This document shows, in pieces, positions 26,923-36,274 of a stretch of DNA of 64,000 nt (positions are counted from its first letter, which is position 1; each line of letters begins with the position of its first letter). A model generated the notes under the pieces. The model was not told the DNA's origin, did no database searches, and saw only the letters and a list, made by a program, of their open reading frames with translations. Both the position numbers and the translations under genes were made by a program. The DNA lies in contig SWJS01000003.1 of NCBI GenBank assembly GCA_007556525.1, forward strand, positions 187,595 through 251,594, given 5' to 3'. Source of the stretch: Lysobacteraceae bacterium CU05-9. GTDB taxonomy: Bacteria > Pseudomonadota > Gammaproteobacteria > Xanthomonadales > Xanthomonadaceae.

Positions 26923-27641
26923 TACCGTTCCTGCTCCGAGTGCGTGTTTTCAACCCAATCCAAATGCCATAGAGGCGAACCGCCACCCATGCGCGTTGAC
27001 GTGTCGCTTGGAGGTGCGGCGTTATTCGAGCCTGTCGGCACGAGTGCGTTGTCACGGGCTTCGATCGATGCAGATGCCAACGCAGATCCGCGGATCAAAC
27101 GGCCGTATTGCAATGGCACCGGATTGCCTTGCGCTTGCGTGTTCACAGCGCCGTTCATGACGTAGGACGCTTTGTTCGCATCCTTGTCGCCGGCGAGACC
27201 TTTCGGCGTCGGTGCGAGCATCTGCGATACACCTGAGAGCATGAATGCGGCACCCATTTGCAAAAGACCCATCTTCAACGTGCCGGCAGCGGCAGCCCAA
27301 CCCGCGCCGCCCGTGAAGAATCCTGCGACCAACAACACGGCACCGAGAATGATCGTGCCCAAACCGTTGTTACCGCCCGAGCCCATCATCACGGGAGCGA
27401 TCTTGATCACTTCATTGCCCGGTGGATTGTGCAGATCGTCCATCGTGAGTTTTTCATCGCCGATCCGCACGATGTAGCCGACGCCACGCTCATCGCTTCG
27501 CAGCAGCTCCTGCCGGAATCCAGGCAGTTGCGACTGCAACGCTCGAACAGCCTCAGCAGGTGAGTTGACCGCGAGACGGAATTCGCGGCCGAATTTTTGA
27601 CCGAGACGGCCGTAGAGACGAATGGTTCTTAGGATTTGCAT
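26922..27641 (-). CDS. I: Tail assembly protein I
   Basis: A 239-residue protein of the lambda gpI family: a ubiquitin-like N-terminus (MQILRTIRLYGRLGQKFGREFRL), a Gly/Ala-rich hydrophobic centre, and the conserved PVPLQYGRLIRGSALASASIE segment near the C-terminus. It acts in tail tip assembly. Its stop overlaps the J start by one base and its own start lies inside the K gene, as in lambda-type tail operons. Confidence 0.85.
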   Translation of the reverse strand: MQILRTIRLYGRLGQKFGREFRLAVNSPAEAVRALQSQLPGFRQELLRSDERGVGYIVRIGDEKLTMDDLHNPPGNEVIKIAPVMMGSGGNNGLGTIILGAVLLVAGFFTGGAGWAAAAGTLKMGLLQMGAAFMLSGVSQMLAPTPKGLAGDKDANKASYVMNGAVNTQAQGNPVPLQYGRLIRGSALASASIEARDNALVPTGSNNAAPPSDTSTRMGGGSPLWHLDWVENTHSEQER

Positions 27642-28351
27642 CGGCGCACCACAATTGACGTTGCATCCTGCCAGTACTTTCCGTACACGCCTTTGCGGCT
27701 TTTCTGCAGGTATGGATGATGTAAAAATTCGCCATCACCGAGATACACTCCCAGGTGATTGTCGACCGTTGAATTTCCGATCCGCATCAAAAACAAGTCG
27801 CCACGTTGATACGGTGCCTGGCACTTCGCGAAACCTGCCGGCGCAATGCGATCGTGCAACAGGTCCAAGCCGTCATCCCAGAAACGCGTATGCCGCGGGA
27901 AATCCGGCAACGTGACGTCAAAGTTGATTTCGTAGAAGTCGCGCACCAAAGCCCAACAATCCCAAACGCCTTCAACGTATTCGCGATTCTCGAGTGGCAG
28001 ATGATCGTAGGACGGTCGTACCGAAAACCATCCCGCCACTTCATCGGCATTGCTCAAGCCGACGACATACCAGGGGAAATCATCATTCGCGGCAGCCACT
28101 TCATCGGCCGCGGACGGCGTCAACGGATGCGCAACGTGAGAGTGCAAAAACGCGACGATACAGCCCGCGTCCTCTGCAACATGGGCATCGGTAACAAGAA
28201 AGTGTTCGCGTGGGCTAGGGTGGCGATTTTGGACGGGAATCAACGCCATGCCATCGGCGGTCTCCACGACGAACGCGCAACCCTCTTCAGGCCACTTCGA
28301 TCGGAGATAGGTTTCGGCTTCGGTGCGAATCTCTGCGGTCAGCATGATCAC
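27629..28351 (-). CDS. K: Tail assembly protein K (JAB/MPN plus NlpC/P60 peptidase)
   Basis: A 240-residue tip component with two peptidase folds. The N-terminal JAB/MPN domain has the metal motif HSHVAHPLTPSAAD; the C-terminal NlpC/P60 domain has the catalytic Cys in WDCWALVRDFY and His in DNHLGVYLGDG. The second domain may cleave peptidoglycan during DNA entry or process the tip. It overlaps I and L. Confidence 0.88.
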   Translation of the reverse strand: MIMLTAEIRTEAETYLRSKWPEEGCAFVVETADGMALIPVQNRHPSPREHFLVTDAHVAEDAGCIVAFLHSHVAHPLTPSAADEVAAANDDFPWYVVGLSNADEVAGWFSVRPSYDHLPLENREYVEGVWDCWALVRDFYEINFDVTLPDFPRHTRFWDDGLDLLHDRIAPAGFAKCQAPYQRGDLFLMRIGNSTVDNHLGVYLGDGEFLHHPYLQKSRKGVYGKYWQDATSIVVRRCKS

Positions 28352-29019
28352 ACCCGCATCAACGATGCACCCGGAAAACCACCGAAGCGCAGAGGTTCAT
28401 TTTGGCCAAAACGCAATCGGCACGCTTTCAGACATTTGCTGCAGCGATCGAGCGCGGGATCCGTGGTTGGGGTGTCATCGATCGTGGCCACCGGTGGACC
28501 CGTGTAGCCGCATTCTTCAGAGCGGTATTCGAACGTGCAATAGTCAGCGAGGATCTGCCGGCCAGGCAACATTGTGCCAGCGATGTCGAGCCCTGAGACA
28601 AGTTCGAGTTCGATGAAGGTGTCGGCTTCGATTTTCTTGCTTTCGACGTACCAGATCTGTTCCGGGAAATGCTCGTTAGGATCCGGCGTCTCACCGTTGT
28701 CGAGATATTTTGTAAACGTTTCATGCACTGTCAACTTGCAACCGCGCAGATCCTCCGCAAGCTCGAGGATCTCGCTGATCGAATATTGGATGTTTGCAAT
28801 CTGCAGGGAAGGGCGCGGCTGTTGTCCGTTGGTCAGCGCAAAGCCAGATGCACGAATGTCCCACGAATGATATTCATGGCCTTGCCACATGATATTTGGA
28901 CCGCCGTGCCCGTGAAAACGAAACACACCCATGTCATACATCGACGCATCGAGTTCGAAGCCGCGCCACCGAGGACCCGGCTCGAGTTTTTGGACGTCGG
29001 CTGCAATCTGATTCGTCAT
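28348..29019 (-). CDS. L: Minor tail protein L
   Basis: A 223-residue lambda gpL-like tip protein. The C-terminal half has clustered cysteines (DYCTFEYRSEECGYTG and RCSKCLKACRLRFG), matching the iron-sulfur binding domain described for this family, and the final RFGGFPGA segment is typical. It overlaps K and M by four bases each. Confidence 0.88.
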   Translation of the reverse strand: MTNQIAADVQKLEPGPRWRGFELDASMYDMGVFRFHGHGGPNIMWQGHEYHSWDIRASGFALTNGQQPRPSLQIANIQYSISEILELAEDLRGCKLTVHETFTKYLDNGETPDPNEHFPEQIWYVESKKIEADTFIELELVSGLDIAGTMLPGRQILADYCTFEYRSEECGYTGPPVATIDDTPTTDPALDRCSKCLKACRLRFGQNEPLRFGGFPGASLMRV

Positions 29020-29366
29020 GGGGTGATGCGCTCCCGGAAGGTGACGTTGATCGTCAAGAAATCACCGTTGTGACGGATCCACTTGTACTTGCGATCGGCG
29101 ATCATCCACAGCTTTGGCGCGGCGTCATTGGGTCCCTGCCAGAGAAATGGTTTTGCACCGCGGTGACGGTCCAAAAACGCCTTAATTGCGTCGAGATTGT
29201 CATCCACCTTATGGCCCCAGAATTGCAAATCAACGGTGTCACGGCGCGGATTGATGCCTTCTTCGCTGACCTGCTCATAACCGTCACCAAACGGCGCGGA
29301 ATCCGCTTCGAATGTGACGTCGCCACCGAGATCCTCGAGGGGCAAAAAATTAAAAAGTTCAGCCAT
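29016..29366 (-). CDS. M: Minor tail protein M
   Basis: A 116-residue distal tail protein of the lambda gpM family, recognised by GDGYEQVSEEGINPRRDTVDLQFWG and the KPFLWQGP-x-D segment. It links the tail tube and tape measure to the tip. It overlaps both neighbours. Confidence 0.85.
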   Translation of the reverse strand: MAELFNFLPLEDLGGDVTFEADSAPFGDGYEQVSEEGINPRRDTVDLQFWGHKVDDNLDAIKAFLDRHRGAKPFLWQGPNDAAPKLWMIADRKYKWIRHNGDFLTINVTFRERITP

Positions 29367-32300
29367 TGAGTTGGGTCCAGATAATGCCGCCAGGACGCAT
29401 TTCGCGATGGACGATGTTCAACACCGGTCCCTCGAGCGCGTCTGCAAGACCTTCTCCATTGCCTTGCGATTCGTTCTTGTTTTTCGACACCCCGCCATCG
29501 GAAAACGTAAAGGAGAAATTGACCGTGTTGTTCGCAACCGCACCGCCTGACAATCCACCACCATTGCGACGATGGCGCGGATCCCGCGCAGTAATGACTT
29601 CTTCACCACGCTGCAGCACGGCAGCGACTTCATCTTGACGCAAGCCTGGGAATCCACCGCTGTGGAAACGCGGTGCCATGCCAAAGAGAACAGGGTTCAA
29701 TCCTTGGCGCATGCGCCCGCCACCGGATCCCACGACGCCACCGGAATGATTAACGGGAGCAGCAGTGCCACCGAAAGCTGACATGATCCACTTCATTGCC
29801 AGCAGCGCCTGCTGTTGGATGATCATCTGCGCAACGGCCTTCGCGAAATTTGACGCCATCTTCAGAGCGGACCGCCCAACGCTCTCTTGCCCGTCGACGA
29901 TATCGTTAAATCCCTGTACCAAGGCATTGACGCCCGCATCTTCGATGCCTTGACGCATTTTTTGGCTTGCAGATTTGACGTTCGCAATGGATTCGTCGAT
30001 TTTTTGCAGTCCGGCGATCGCTTCCGCGGCTTCCTTGGATCCAGGTGCGAGCGTTTGCAAGTATGCCGCGGCTGCGACACGCAATTCCCGCAGTTGTTGC
30101 AATGAGTTTGCGCGGAGCGTGGCCATCTGCCGCTCGGACTCCGCTTGGCCCATCATGCCGGCACCCGCCTGAGCGGAAATGGAACTTTCGCTATTGCGGA
30201 GCTTATTGACGATCTCATCTGTCTTAGACGAGAACTGTTCGATTTGAGCCTTTACGACCGAGCTGTCGATAAAGCCGCGCACGACGGCCGCCTGAGCGGT
30301 TTGACCGTTCAACTCGAGCTTCTTGATCAATGCACCGAACTCGCGCTCAAGCTGCGTGCGCGTATTGGCAGCAGCATCTCCGTTCAATTCGGCTATGCGA
30401 TCGGTGACCTTCTGATATTCGTCGGCGAGCTCCTGTAACGCTTTTTTCTCTGCAGTCGAAACTTCGCCGGCAACCGCCGCGCGTTGACGCTGCAACTTGA
30501 CGAGCTCAGTGGCAGCACGCGACGCTTCATCCGAGCTGGATGCATTCTTCAACGTCGCTTGTTGCTGCTGGATCTGATAATCGATGTCCTGCAGCTGCAT
30601 CTCTTGCTTTTTCGCAAAGTAATCAGCGATCGAAATGGATCCGTCTTCGTATGAGGCATCCAGTGCTTCCTGAGCCGCTTTGAGTTTATCCAGGGCAACT
30701 TCGATTTGATCAACGGTTGCGATAATTGACTCTTCAGGCTTGTCTTTCTTGCCGGCACCGCCACCCTTATTCTTGTCCTTGTCCTTATCTCCACCGAGAA
30801 GTTTCGACAGATCCAGTCCGGGAACTTCCGGTACAAGCGGTGTCGACGGCAGTTTCTCGACGCGAGCGATTTCGGCGCTCAGCGTTGCATTGCTCGCGAC
30901 AAGCTGGTTGATAGCCTCGAGATCCTTTTTTTTCTGCTCGCCTGCGCGTTGATTGTGTCGCTTCAGGTCGATTGGTCCTGCCGCGGGACCTGTACCCGTG
31001 CCGGAGACCATCATCATCTTGGATCCGTAGCTGTTTTGGCGGTCCTTTTCGAGCTTATCGATCTCTTGTTTGGTTTGACGCTGCGCAGTCAAGGTCGCCC
31101 GCTGTGTTTTACGGGCGGCTTCAAGTGCCTTTTTACGCTCTTCATCGGTTTTCGCATTGCGCAGCGCTTTCAAGGAATCGCGGTGTGCCGACTGCAGATT
31201 TCCGACCGTACCAGTGATCTTTCTTTGCTGCCCTTCCAATTCACGTTTTTCGCTAATCGCAATCGTTATCGGAATGACAATGCCAACCGCGGCGATCGCC
31301 ATCAATGCACCGATGGGGCCAGCAATAAACGCGGAAATAGCGGATCCCGCCTTGACGCAGGCGGCAACCGTGCCGTTGCCAAGAATGGCTTGCCACGCGA
31401 TTAGACCGGCCTTGCCTGCGCGAAGGACATTGAACAAACGAGCCGACGTCGAGATCATCGACGCAATTCCCTTGACCGCAGTTCCAGTCGAAACTGCGAC
31501 ACCGATAAACCACTTGGCAACGGACAGCGCGAGGAATGCCTTTATGGCAAATGTGATCAGGCCCGCGTGACGGCCAATAAACTGAAATCCAGTTGCCACT
31601 GCGCGTGCAAGCCCGGGCAACGCTTTAAGCGCCGATTGCAACATTGGGCCTAGCAGGTCGAGCAACGGGTCCAGGTATTTCGGTAAGTTTTTGCCGATGT
31701 CCTTGATAATGCCGGCAAACCTAGACGACGCCCCTGAAGCTTGATCCTGGTTTCCGATGTACTGGAGAAGGTTGTTCTTTGCCGCGGTCCAAGCGTCAGC
31801 GATGGTTATTGGAACGTCGCTGAATTCGCCTTTGAGAACTTTCGACTGACTGATAACGGCGCTAAATACCGCATCCGAAGTTAGCTTCCCATCTTTTGCG
31901 AGCGTTCGTAGTTGCCCGAGTGGCACATTCAAACCTGCCGCGATCGCTTCTGCGAGCCGTGGCGTTTGTTCCATGATTGAGTTTAGTTCTTCGCCGCGTA
32001 GCACTCCCGAACCCATCGCCTGGGTAAGCTGGATAATTGCAGCCTCGCCCGAAGATTCAGTCGCGTAGCTGAGTTTCACGGCCTGATTGACCGCCTCGGT
32101 GAGCTGCAGCAATTCTTGTTTTGAGCGATTCTGAGAGCGTGTAGAGCGCTCCATCTGTGCGTAAAGCGTGGCCGTCGAGCTCAAACCAGTTCTAGTGCGT
32201 TGCGCCAGAGCGAATATTTCCGCGTAATCCACCTTGGCGTTTTTCAGACGACCTCGCAGGATGGTTGCCTCATCTGCCAGCCCAGCGAGCGCCTTTCCGC

Positions 32301-32538
32301 CTGCGAAGCCAGCCCACACTCCGATGAACGTCCGCGCCTGAGCAATCAAAGAGCGAATACCACCACTTACTGCATTGACGTCGCCCCGAGCGCGTGAGGT
32401 GTTCAGTCCAAACGGTGACGGTTTTGCAGCACTCGCTTTAACACCGGCGATCTCGCCACGCAAAACGCCGAGCCCGCGCTTGATATTCGCGAGATCGGCC
32501 ATGAAGCGTACGCGCATATCGGCGCCAGGGTTAGCCAT
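29359..32538 (-). CDS. H: Tail tape measure protein H
   Basis: A 1059-residue tape measure protein that sets tail length and is ejected with DNA. The N-terminal region has the conserved tape-measure stretch (YATESSGEAAIIQLTQAMGSGVLRGEELNSI, in parts). Hydrophobic segments lie at about 340-430, then Lys/Glu/Gln-rich coiled coil. The C-terminus has FHSGGFPGLRQDEVAAVLQRGEEVI, typical of the lambda H family. It follows the G/T genes directly. Confidence 0.9.
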   Translation of the reverse strand: MANPGADMRVRFMADLANIKRGLGVLRGEIAGVKASAAKPSPFGLNTSRARGDVNAVSGGIRSLIAQARTFIGVWAGFAGGKALAGLADEATILRGRLKNAKVDYAEIFALAQRTRTGLSSTATLYAQMERSTRSQNRSKQELLQLTEAVNQAVKLSYATESSGEAAIIQLTQAMGSGVLRGEELNSIMEQTPRLAEAIAAGLNVPLGQLRTLAKDGKLTSDAVFSAVISQSKVLKGEFSDVPITIADAWTAAKNNLLQYIGNQDQASGASSRFAGIIKDIGKNLPKYLDPLLDLLGPMLQSALKALPGLARAVATGFQFIGRHAGLITFAIKAFLALSVAKWFIGVAVSTGTAVKGIASMISTSARLFNVLRAGKAGLIAWQAILGNGTVAACVKAGSAISAFIAGPIGALMAIAAVGIVIPITIAISEKRELEGQQRKITGTVGNLQSAHRDSLKALRNAKTDEERKKALEAARKTQRATLTAQRQTKQEIDKLEKDRQNSYGSKMMMVSGTGTGPAAGPIDLKRHNQRAGEQKKKDLEAINQLVASNATLSAEIARVEKLPSTPLVPEVPGLDLSKLLGGDKDKDKNKGGGAGKKDKPEESIIATVDQIEVALDKLKAAQEALDASYEDGSISIADYFAKKQEMQLQDIDYQIQQQQATLKNASSSDEASRAATELVKLQRQRAAVAGEVSTAEKKALQELADEYQKVTDRIAELNGDAAANTRTQLEREFGALIKKLELNGQTAQAAVVRGFIDSSVVKAQIEQFSSKTDEIVNKLRNSESSISAQAGAGMMGQAESERQMATLRANSLQQLRELRVAAAAYLQTLAPGSKEAAEAIAGLQKIDESIANVKSASQKMRQGIEDAGVNALVQGFNDIVDGQESVGRSALKMASNFAKAVAQMIIQQQALLAMKWIMSAFGGTAAPVNHSGGVVGSGGGRMRQGLNPVLFGMAPRFHSGGFPGLRQDEVAAVLQRGEEVITARDPRHRRNGGGLSGGAVANNTVNFSFTFSDGGVSKNKNESQGNGEGLADALEGPVLNIVHREMRPGGIIWTQLNG

Positions 32539-32810
32539 CAGGACACCTTCAACACAGTTGCAATGACAACGGCCAAATCCTCAGCAAGTCGCTGTTCGAG
32601 ACGTGCAGCAGCGGCTAGATGCAGTTTGAACTGCTTCCAGGTATAGCCGCGGATATCTGATTGCGTGTGACCGTTTTTCATTAGGATTGCGAAGTAGTCG
32701 CTCCAGTCGTAGGTGCGAGCTGGCTCGCTGCCGCGCTGATCCGTTCCTTTAGCGCGGGGGAGAGCATTGGAGCCAGCTTCGTCTCGAAAAAACCACGATT
32801 TACCGCCCAA
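32538..32810 (-). CDS. T: Tail assembly chaperone T frame (made as gpGT by -1 frameshift)
   Basis: This frame has no convincing start of its own; the true product should be gpGT, reading G from 33139 to the slippery site at 32792-32786, then this frame to 32538, about 200 residues in all. The T part (DWSDYFAILMKNGHTQSDIRGYTWKQF) resembles the lambda GT extension that binds the tape measure. The frame lies at -1 to G. Confidence 0.8.
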   Translation of the reverse strand: MGGKSWFFRDEAGSNALPRAKGTDQRGSEPARTYDWSDYFAILMKNGHTQSDIRGYTWKQFKLHLAAAARLEQRLAEDLAVVIATVLKVS

Positions 32811-33139
32811 ATAGCTTTGGCAAGATTCACAGTTTCCTCAAGGTCGAGACCGCGAACCTTGTCGATACCTAAGCCGGAAAGCAACGCGAACGCCTTGATC
32901 GCATCATCTCCGTGATCGGAAAGGATATTGACCGAGTATTCGGCAATGATCGACTCAGTGACCTCGTTTTCGTCCATATCAATGAGCGGAAGGATATCGG
33001 CAAACATCGCCTTACCGACTTTGATCACCGCGGGAATCTGGCCGAGCACGACCGGCTTGATCTCGTGCGAGACACCACCAATCAAAACTTGATTGGTGGT
33101 GTCTTCGATCACGGCCATCGAATTATCAGCCGTCATCAT
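32681..33139 (-). CDS. G: Tail assembly chaperone G
   Basis: A 152-residue protein equivalent to lambda gpG, a tail assembly chaperone not found in the mature virion. It is mostly helical and acidic, with a long EIKPVVLGQIPAVIKVGKAM stretch. Its 3' end overlaps the T frame by 130 bases, and the overlap contains a slippery heptamer. The start overlaps the tail tube stop (ATGA). Confidence 0.82.
   Translation of the reverse strand: MMTADNSMAVIEDTTNQVLIGGVSHEIKPVVLGQIPAVIKVGKAMFADILPLIDMDENEVTESIIAEYSVNILSDHGDDAIKAFALLSGLGIDKVRGLDLEETVNLAKAIWAVNRGFFETKLAPMLSPALKERISAAASQLAPTTGATTSQS
32786..32792 (-). other. Programmed -1 frameshift site
   Basis: On the minus strand, T-TTT-TTC in the G frame (codons ggt-ttt-ttc) fits the X-XXY-YYZ rule, so both tRNAs can re-pair after slipping back one base into the T frame. 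Confidence 0.85.
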
Positions 33140-33888
33140 TTCACCATCTTCACTTCAAAGTACTTCGACACACCTGCACCGGTGCGCGAATTGTCGGGCA
33201 GCAGTTCGCCGTCAACTTCGCCGACGCCGTAGTCATCGGCGATGAGTGCCAGTTGTTTCAGGATGCCGTGCGTTGCGCGGAATGCTTGAACAACGACTTC
33301 CTTGCCTTCGCGGGCTTCGTTAAGTCCGGTGAACACGAGCTCGTACGTCTTGCCTGGATTCACCAACGCGGCGATGTTCGATTGCTCCGAGTACGAGTAC
33401 GTCACTTTGATGTTCGGCGCACCATCCGTTGGAGCCGGGATCGAAGAGCCCTCCGGAATGAAGATGCCGCCGTTGCGGATCTCGTAATCATCGCCGAGCT
33501 CGTACTCAGTTGCGCCCGAGACGGCCATCACCGACGTGATCGCGGATGGGATCTTATCCAGTAGCACAAGGCCGCCCTTGTATGCTGCTGCGAGCTCATC
33601 CGTTGCAGTGCCGGATGCGATCGTCTGCAGGCTGCCGCGCAACGCACGTGCGAAGTTTTCAGGCGAAAAATCATGGAATGCATACGTGAGCTGCATGCCG
33701 GTGACGCGCTCGATCTGGTTGTAAGTACCGCCACCGGGCTGAGTGAAATCAGTCAGTTTTTTGGTTTCGGTTTGCGGGTTGAGTTCGAGCTTCGAACAGT
33801 TGCCGACAGCGATAAGCGGCGCTTTAGCACCGAACTCGCGCAAGTGGATCATGCCAGATCCGTAGTACGAATAGTCTTTGTTGCTCAT
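33136..33888 (-). CDS. V: Major tail tube protein V
   Basis: A 250-residue tail tube protein. The features are beta-rich, with an N-terminal GSGMIHLREFGAKAPLIAVGNCSKLELNP region typical of phage tail tube proteins of this size class and a C-terminal VFTGLNEAREGKEVVVQAFRA strand pair. Its position between the terminator protein and the G/T chaperones is that of lambda V. Confidence 0.82.
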   Translation of the reverse strand: MSNKDYSYYGSGMIHLREFGAKAPLIAVGNCSKLELNPQTETKKLTDFTQPGGGTYNQIERVTGMQLTYAFHDFSPENFARALRGSLQTIASGTATDELAAAYKGGLVLLDKIPSAITSVMAVSGATEYELGDDYEIRNGGIFIPEGSSIPAPTDGAPNIKVTYSYSEQSNIAALVNPGKTYELVFTGLNEAREGKEVVVQAFRATHGILKQLALIADDYGVGEVDGELLPDNSRTGAGVSKYFEVKMVK

Positions 33889-34340
33889 AGGGATTGCTCC
33901 TTGTTGCGAATTGGAATGTTGGTGGTGTAGCGGATGATGGCACCAACCCAGCCAACCGCCGCTTCGGGTGGGATGGGCATCATTTCGATGTATTTCGGAA
34001 AGAGGTAGCCGACAGGGAAAGACCCCTGGCGCTTCTCGAATGCACGCTCAACATCGTCGACCAATGAATCGATCACCTCTTGAGCGTTATGGACCGTCGC
34101 CGGCGCTTTGACGACAACGGCGAACTGCGTTGCGCGATGAGTACGGAACACGGCGAGATCGTTGGCCTCGGTTTGTTTCTCAATCAGCACGGCGACGAGC
34201 GGCTCATCGCGCTGTTCCGCCACACGCAATGGCTCGAGAGTGACGAAATTCGACAGATCATTCGAGTAACCGCCGGTGAGACTGATCTCCCGGAGGTGGT
34301 TTGCGACGATCTCACGAAGGATTTCGCGGGGACTCTTCAC
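33885..34340 (-). CDS. U: Tail terminator protein U-like
   Basis: A 151-residue protein just upstream of the tube gene. The pattern of an N-terminal helix, a VLIEKQTEA strand, and a central VIDSLVDDVERAF helix fits tail terminator proteins that cap the tube and join it to the head. The family assignment rests partly on position. Confidence 0.65.
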   Translation of the reverse strand: MKSPREILREIVANHLREISLTGGYSNDLSNFVTLEPLRVAEQRDEPLVAVLIEKQTEANDLAVFRTHRATQFAVVVKAPATVHNAQEVIDSLVDDVERAFEKRQGSFPVGYLFPKYIEMMPIPPEAAVGWVGAIIRYTTNIPIRNKEQSL

Positions 34341-34678
34341 AGGTCACCCCCGCGCGAGATGCATGCCCATTTGGATTGGCTTTCGTCTTCCGTCATCAAC
34401 TGCGAGAGTTCGAGCGTCTCAACACCTTTGAGAACGCGATCGCCGGCGACGGGGTTGCCGACTTGGCGCTTTTGGAAGGTCACGACCACCTGGCCAGTGT
34501 TCACCGGGGCACCGTCATCGCCGAATATCGTCACGTCACGATCAATCATGACGTCGCACAGCGTCGCCACTTTCGTCGCAGTTGCGATGAAGAACACGGA
34601 ATCCGCCATTCCGATGTCGACAAACGCATCCATGATGTCCGCGTCCATATCGCGCAAGAATTCGACCTGACCCATCAC
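34337..34678 (-). CDS. Head-tail joining protein, FII-like
   Basis: A 113-residue beta-rich protein of the size of lambda gpFII (117), with a GDRVLKGVETLELSQLM segment resembling the family's final strands. It would form the interface for tail attachment. It overlaps Z and U by four bases each. Confidence 0.6.
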   Translation of the reverse strand: MMGQVEFLRDMDADIMDAFVDIGMADSVFFIATATKVATLCDVMIDRDVTIFGDDGAPVNTGQVVVTFQKRQVGNPVAGDRVLKGVETLELSQLMTEDESQSKWACISRGGDL

Positions 34679-35502
34679 GCACCGCCTTTGAATGCAGATG
34701 CGACGGCCTTGGAGAGCTCTTCACGCGCAATCGTCGGCATTTCACGGTCGAACACTTCGCCCGCGTAGTCGAAGATGTTGTAGCGCTGCGTATACGCCGG
34801 TTGACGGGTGAAGATGATGTATGGTCTTACCGCGGATCCATGACCAAACTGGATACGCTCGTAAACGCCGGCCAACAACTTGCCGTGTTTTTGTTTGATC
34901 GCGAAAAATTGCTGTTTCTTGCGCGGAGTCCGCTTGGGGACCTTGAGACCAGCACGCTCGTGAGTGGTTTTTTTCTCGTATTTTCGGCGCGTGCCGGATG
35001 CGACTTGACGCTTAGGTTTCGGCGTATTTTGCAGCGGGTCATTCTGAGCCCTCAGTTGACTCAGCATGCGAGTGATCACGCCGCCACGCATGTTGCCGTA
35101 GCCGTCGAGCGGGAACCCGCTACCTGGCATCGCGAAGGATCCTGCCGGCATGATGCCCGCGTGTTGCAACAGGCGTTCAAAACGCTTGACGTTGCGCATG
35201 CCGCCTTGCACTTGAGGTGACAAATAGCGCGATGGCGGCGTTCCCTTGAAAGCCTCGTCACGCAGCTTGACCTCAGCGTACAACCGGCGTTTAGTCGCTT
35301 TTTGGTACTGCACCGCACGGCGTGTCATTGCCGTGGGACGGTCAAAAACCTGATCGGCTTTCTTTTCCCATTCCTGTCGCGCGATCCATGCAACACGGTT
35401 CACCGTTTGCATGATGGCAAACGGCAATTGAGTACGCTCGAGATCAGTCAGACCGCGACCAAAGATTCCACCGACGTCAACGGCTGCAGTGATTCCGCTC
35501 AT
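34675..35502 (-). CDS. Minor tail/tail completion protein Z-like
   Basis: A 275-residue basic protein. The order Z-FII-U-V and its N-terminal helix with ARQEWEKKADQVFDRPTAMTRRA match a group of tail completion proteins (HK97-gp10/lambda Z class). It is longer than lambda Z (192), with a Lys/Arg-rich insert at about 165-205. Function by position and family resemblance. Confidence 0.6.
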   Translation of the reverse strand: MSGITAAVDVGGIFGRGLTDLERTQLPFAIMQTVNRVAWIARQEWEKKADQVFDRPTAMTRRAVQYQKATKRRLYAEVKLRDEAFKGTPPSRYLSPQVQGGMRNVKRFERLLQHAGIMPAGSFAMPGSGFPLDGYGNMRGGVITRMLSQLRAQNDPLQNTPKPKRQVASGTRRKYEKKTTHERAGLKVPKRTPRKKQQFFAIKQKHGKLLAGVYERIQFGHGSAVRPYIIFTRQPAYTQRYNIFDYAGEVFDREMPTIAREELSKAVASAFKGGA

Positions 35503-35849
35503 TTGGAATCCTCAAACAGGCCGGTGAGGATCTCCGCAATCTTGGCCATGCGTTTCGAGCACTCGATGAGCGCATCGTTGCGGAACAGAGCGAGGCGCTT
35601 AGCTTCCTGGGAAGATTGCTCACGCGCAGTCGAGTTGGCGCATGCCGCAGTGAGGTTCGGGATATCTTTCTTTTCGAACTTCAGCGGACGCTGCACTTCC
35701 TTCGTCACGACGACCGGCGTGCATTTTGCTTTCTCGATTGCGGAAGTCTTCGCCGCCTGAGCTGGAGACGGCGGAGTTTTCACGATGCGCTGATTGACGC
35801 CACACGCGCTCAATGCAAGTGCCAAAGCGATGACTACGGCCGACTTCAT
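35499..35849 (-). CDS. Outer-membrane spanin lipoprotein, Rz1-like
   Basis: A 116-residue lipoprotein: signal sequence with lipobox LSAC, so the mature N-terminus is a lipidated Cys16. A Pro-containing segment follows. It overlaps the Rz-like gene by four bases. Spanin pairs fuse the inner and outer membranes in the last lysis step. It is longer than lambda Rz1 (60) and not embedded in Rz, which is a known alternative arrangement. Confidence 0.7.
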   Translation of the reverse strand: MKSAVVIALALALSACGVNQRIVKTPPSPAQAAKTSAIEKAKCTPVVVTKEVQRPLKFEKKDIPNLTAACANSTAREQSSQEAKRLALFRNDALIECSKRMAKIAEILTGLFEDSK

Positions 35850-36274
35850 CGCAGCACCTCACCGCATTCCGGGTCACGCGCACATGCTTCAACCAGGGCG
35901 CGATTACGCGCTTCGAGTCCAACACGATCCCGCGCGGATTCGGCATCGATCGCGATCACCTTGCCGCGGAGCTTCTCGGCGTTCGCTTCATTGATGGCGT
36001 GTTGCGCCTGGAGCCCATCAATGGCACGTTCCAGATTGCCGGTCGATTCCGAACACACAGCAAACGCGTGCGAGTAATCGTTTCGATCGGCGATGCAGTC
36101 ATCGCGATCTTCGCGCATGCTCTTGAGCTCAAGCGCCGCGGAACGTTCGCCAGATTTGACGCCGGTGCCATGTCCCCAGCGATAGCCGAGGTGCATGAAT
36201 ACGCCTACAAACGCGGCGACGAGTAACAGCGCAGCAATGGCAGTGTAGGGATTAGGAATCGATGGGATTTTCAT
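35846..36274 (-). CDS. Inner-membrane spanin, Rz-like
   Basis: A 142-residue protein with one N-terminal membrane helix (IAALLLVAAFVGVFMHL) and a long periplasmic coiled coil (about 40-130). This is the i-spanin layout. It sits between holin and Rz1-like genes with four-base overlaps on both sides. Confidence 0.75.
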   Translation of the reverse strand: MKIPSIPNPYTAIAALLLVAAFVGVFMHLGYRWGHGTGVKSGERSAALELKSMREDRDDCIADRNDYSHAFAVCSESTGNLERAIDGLQAQHAINEANAEKLRGKVIAIDAESARDRVGLEARNRALVEACARDPECGEVLR

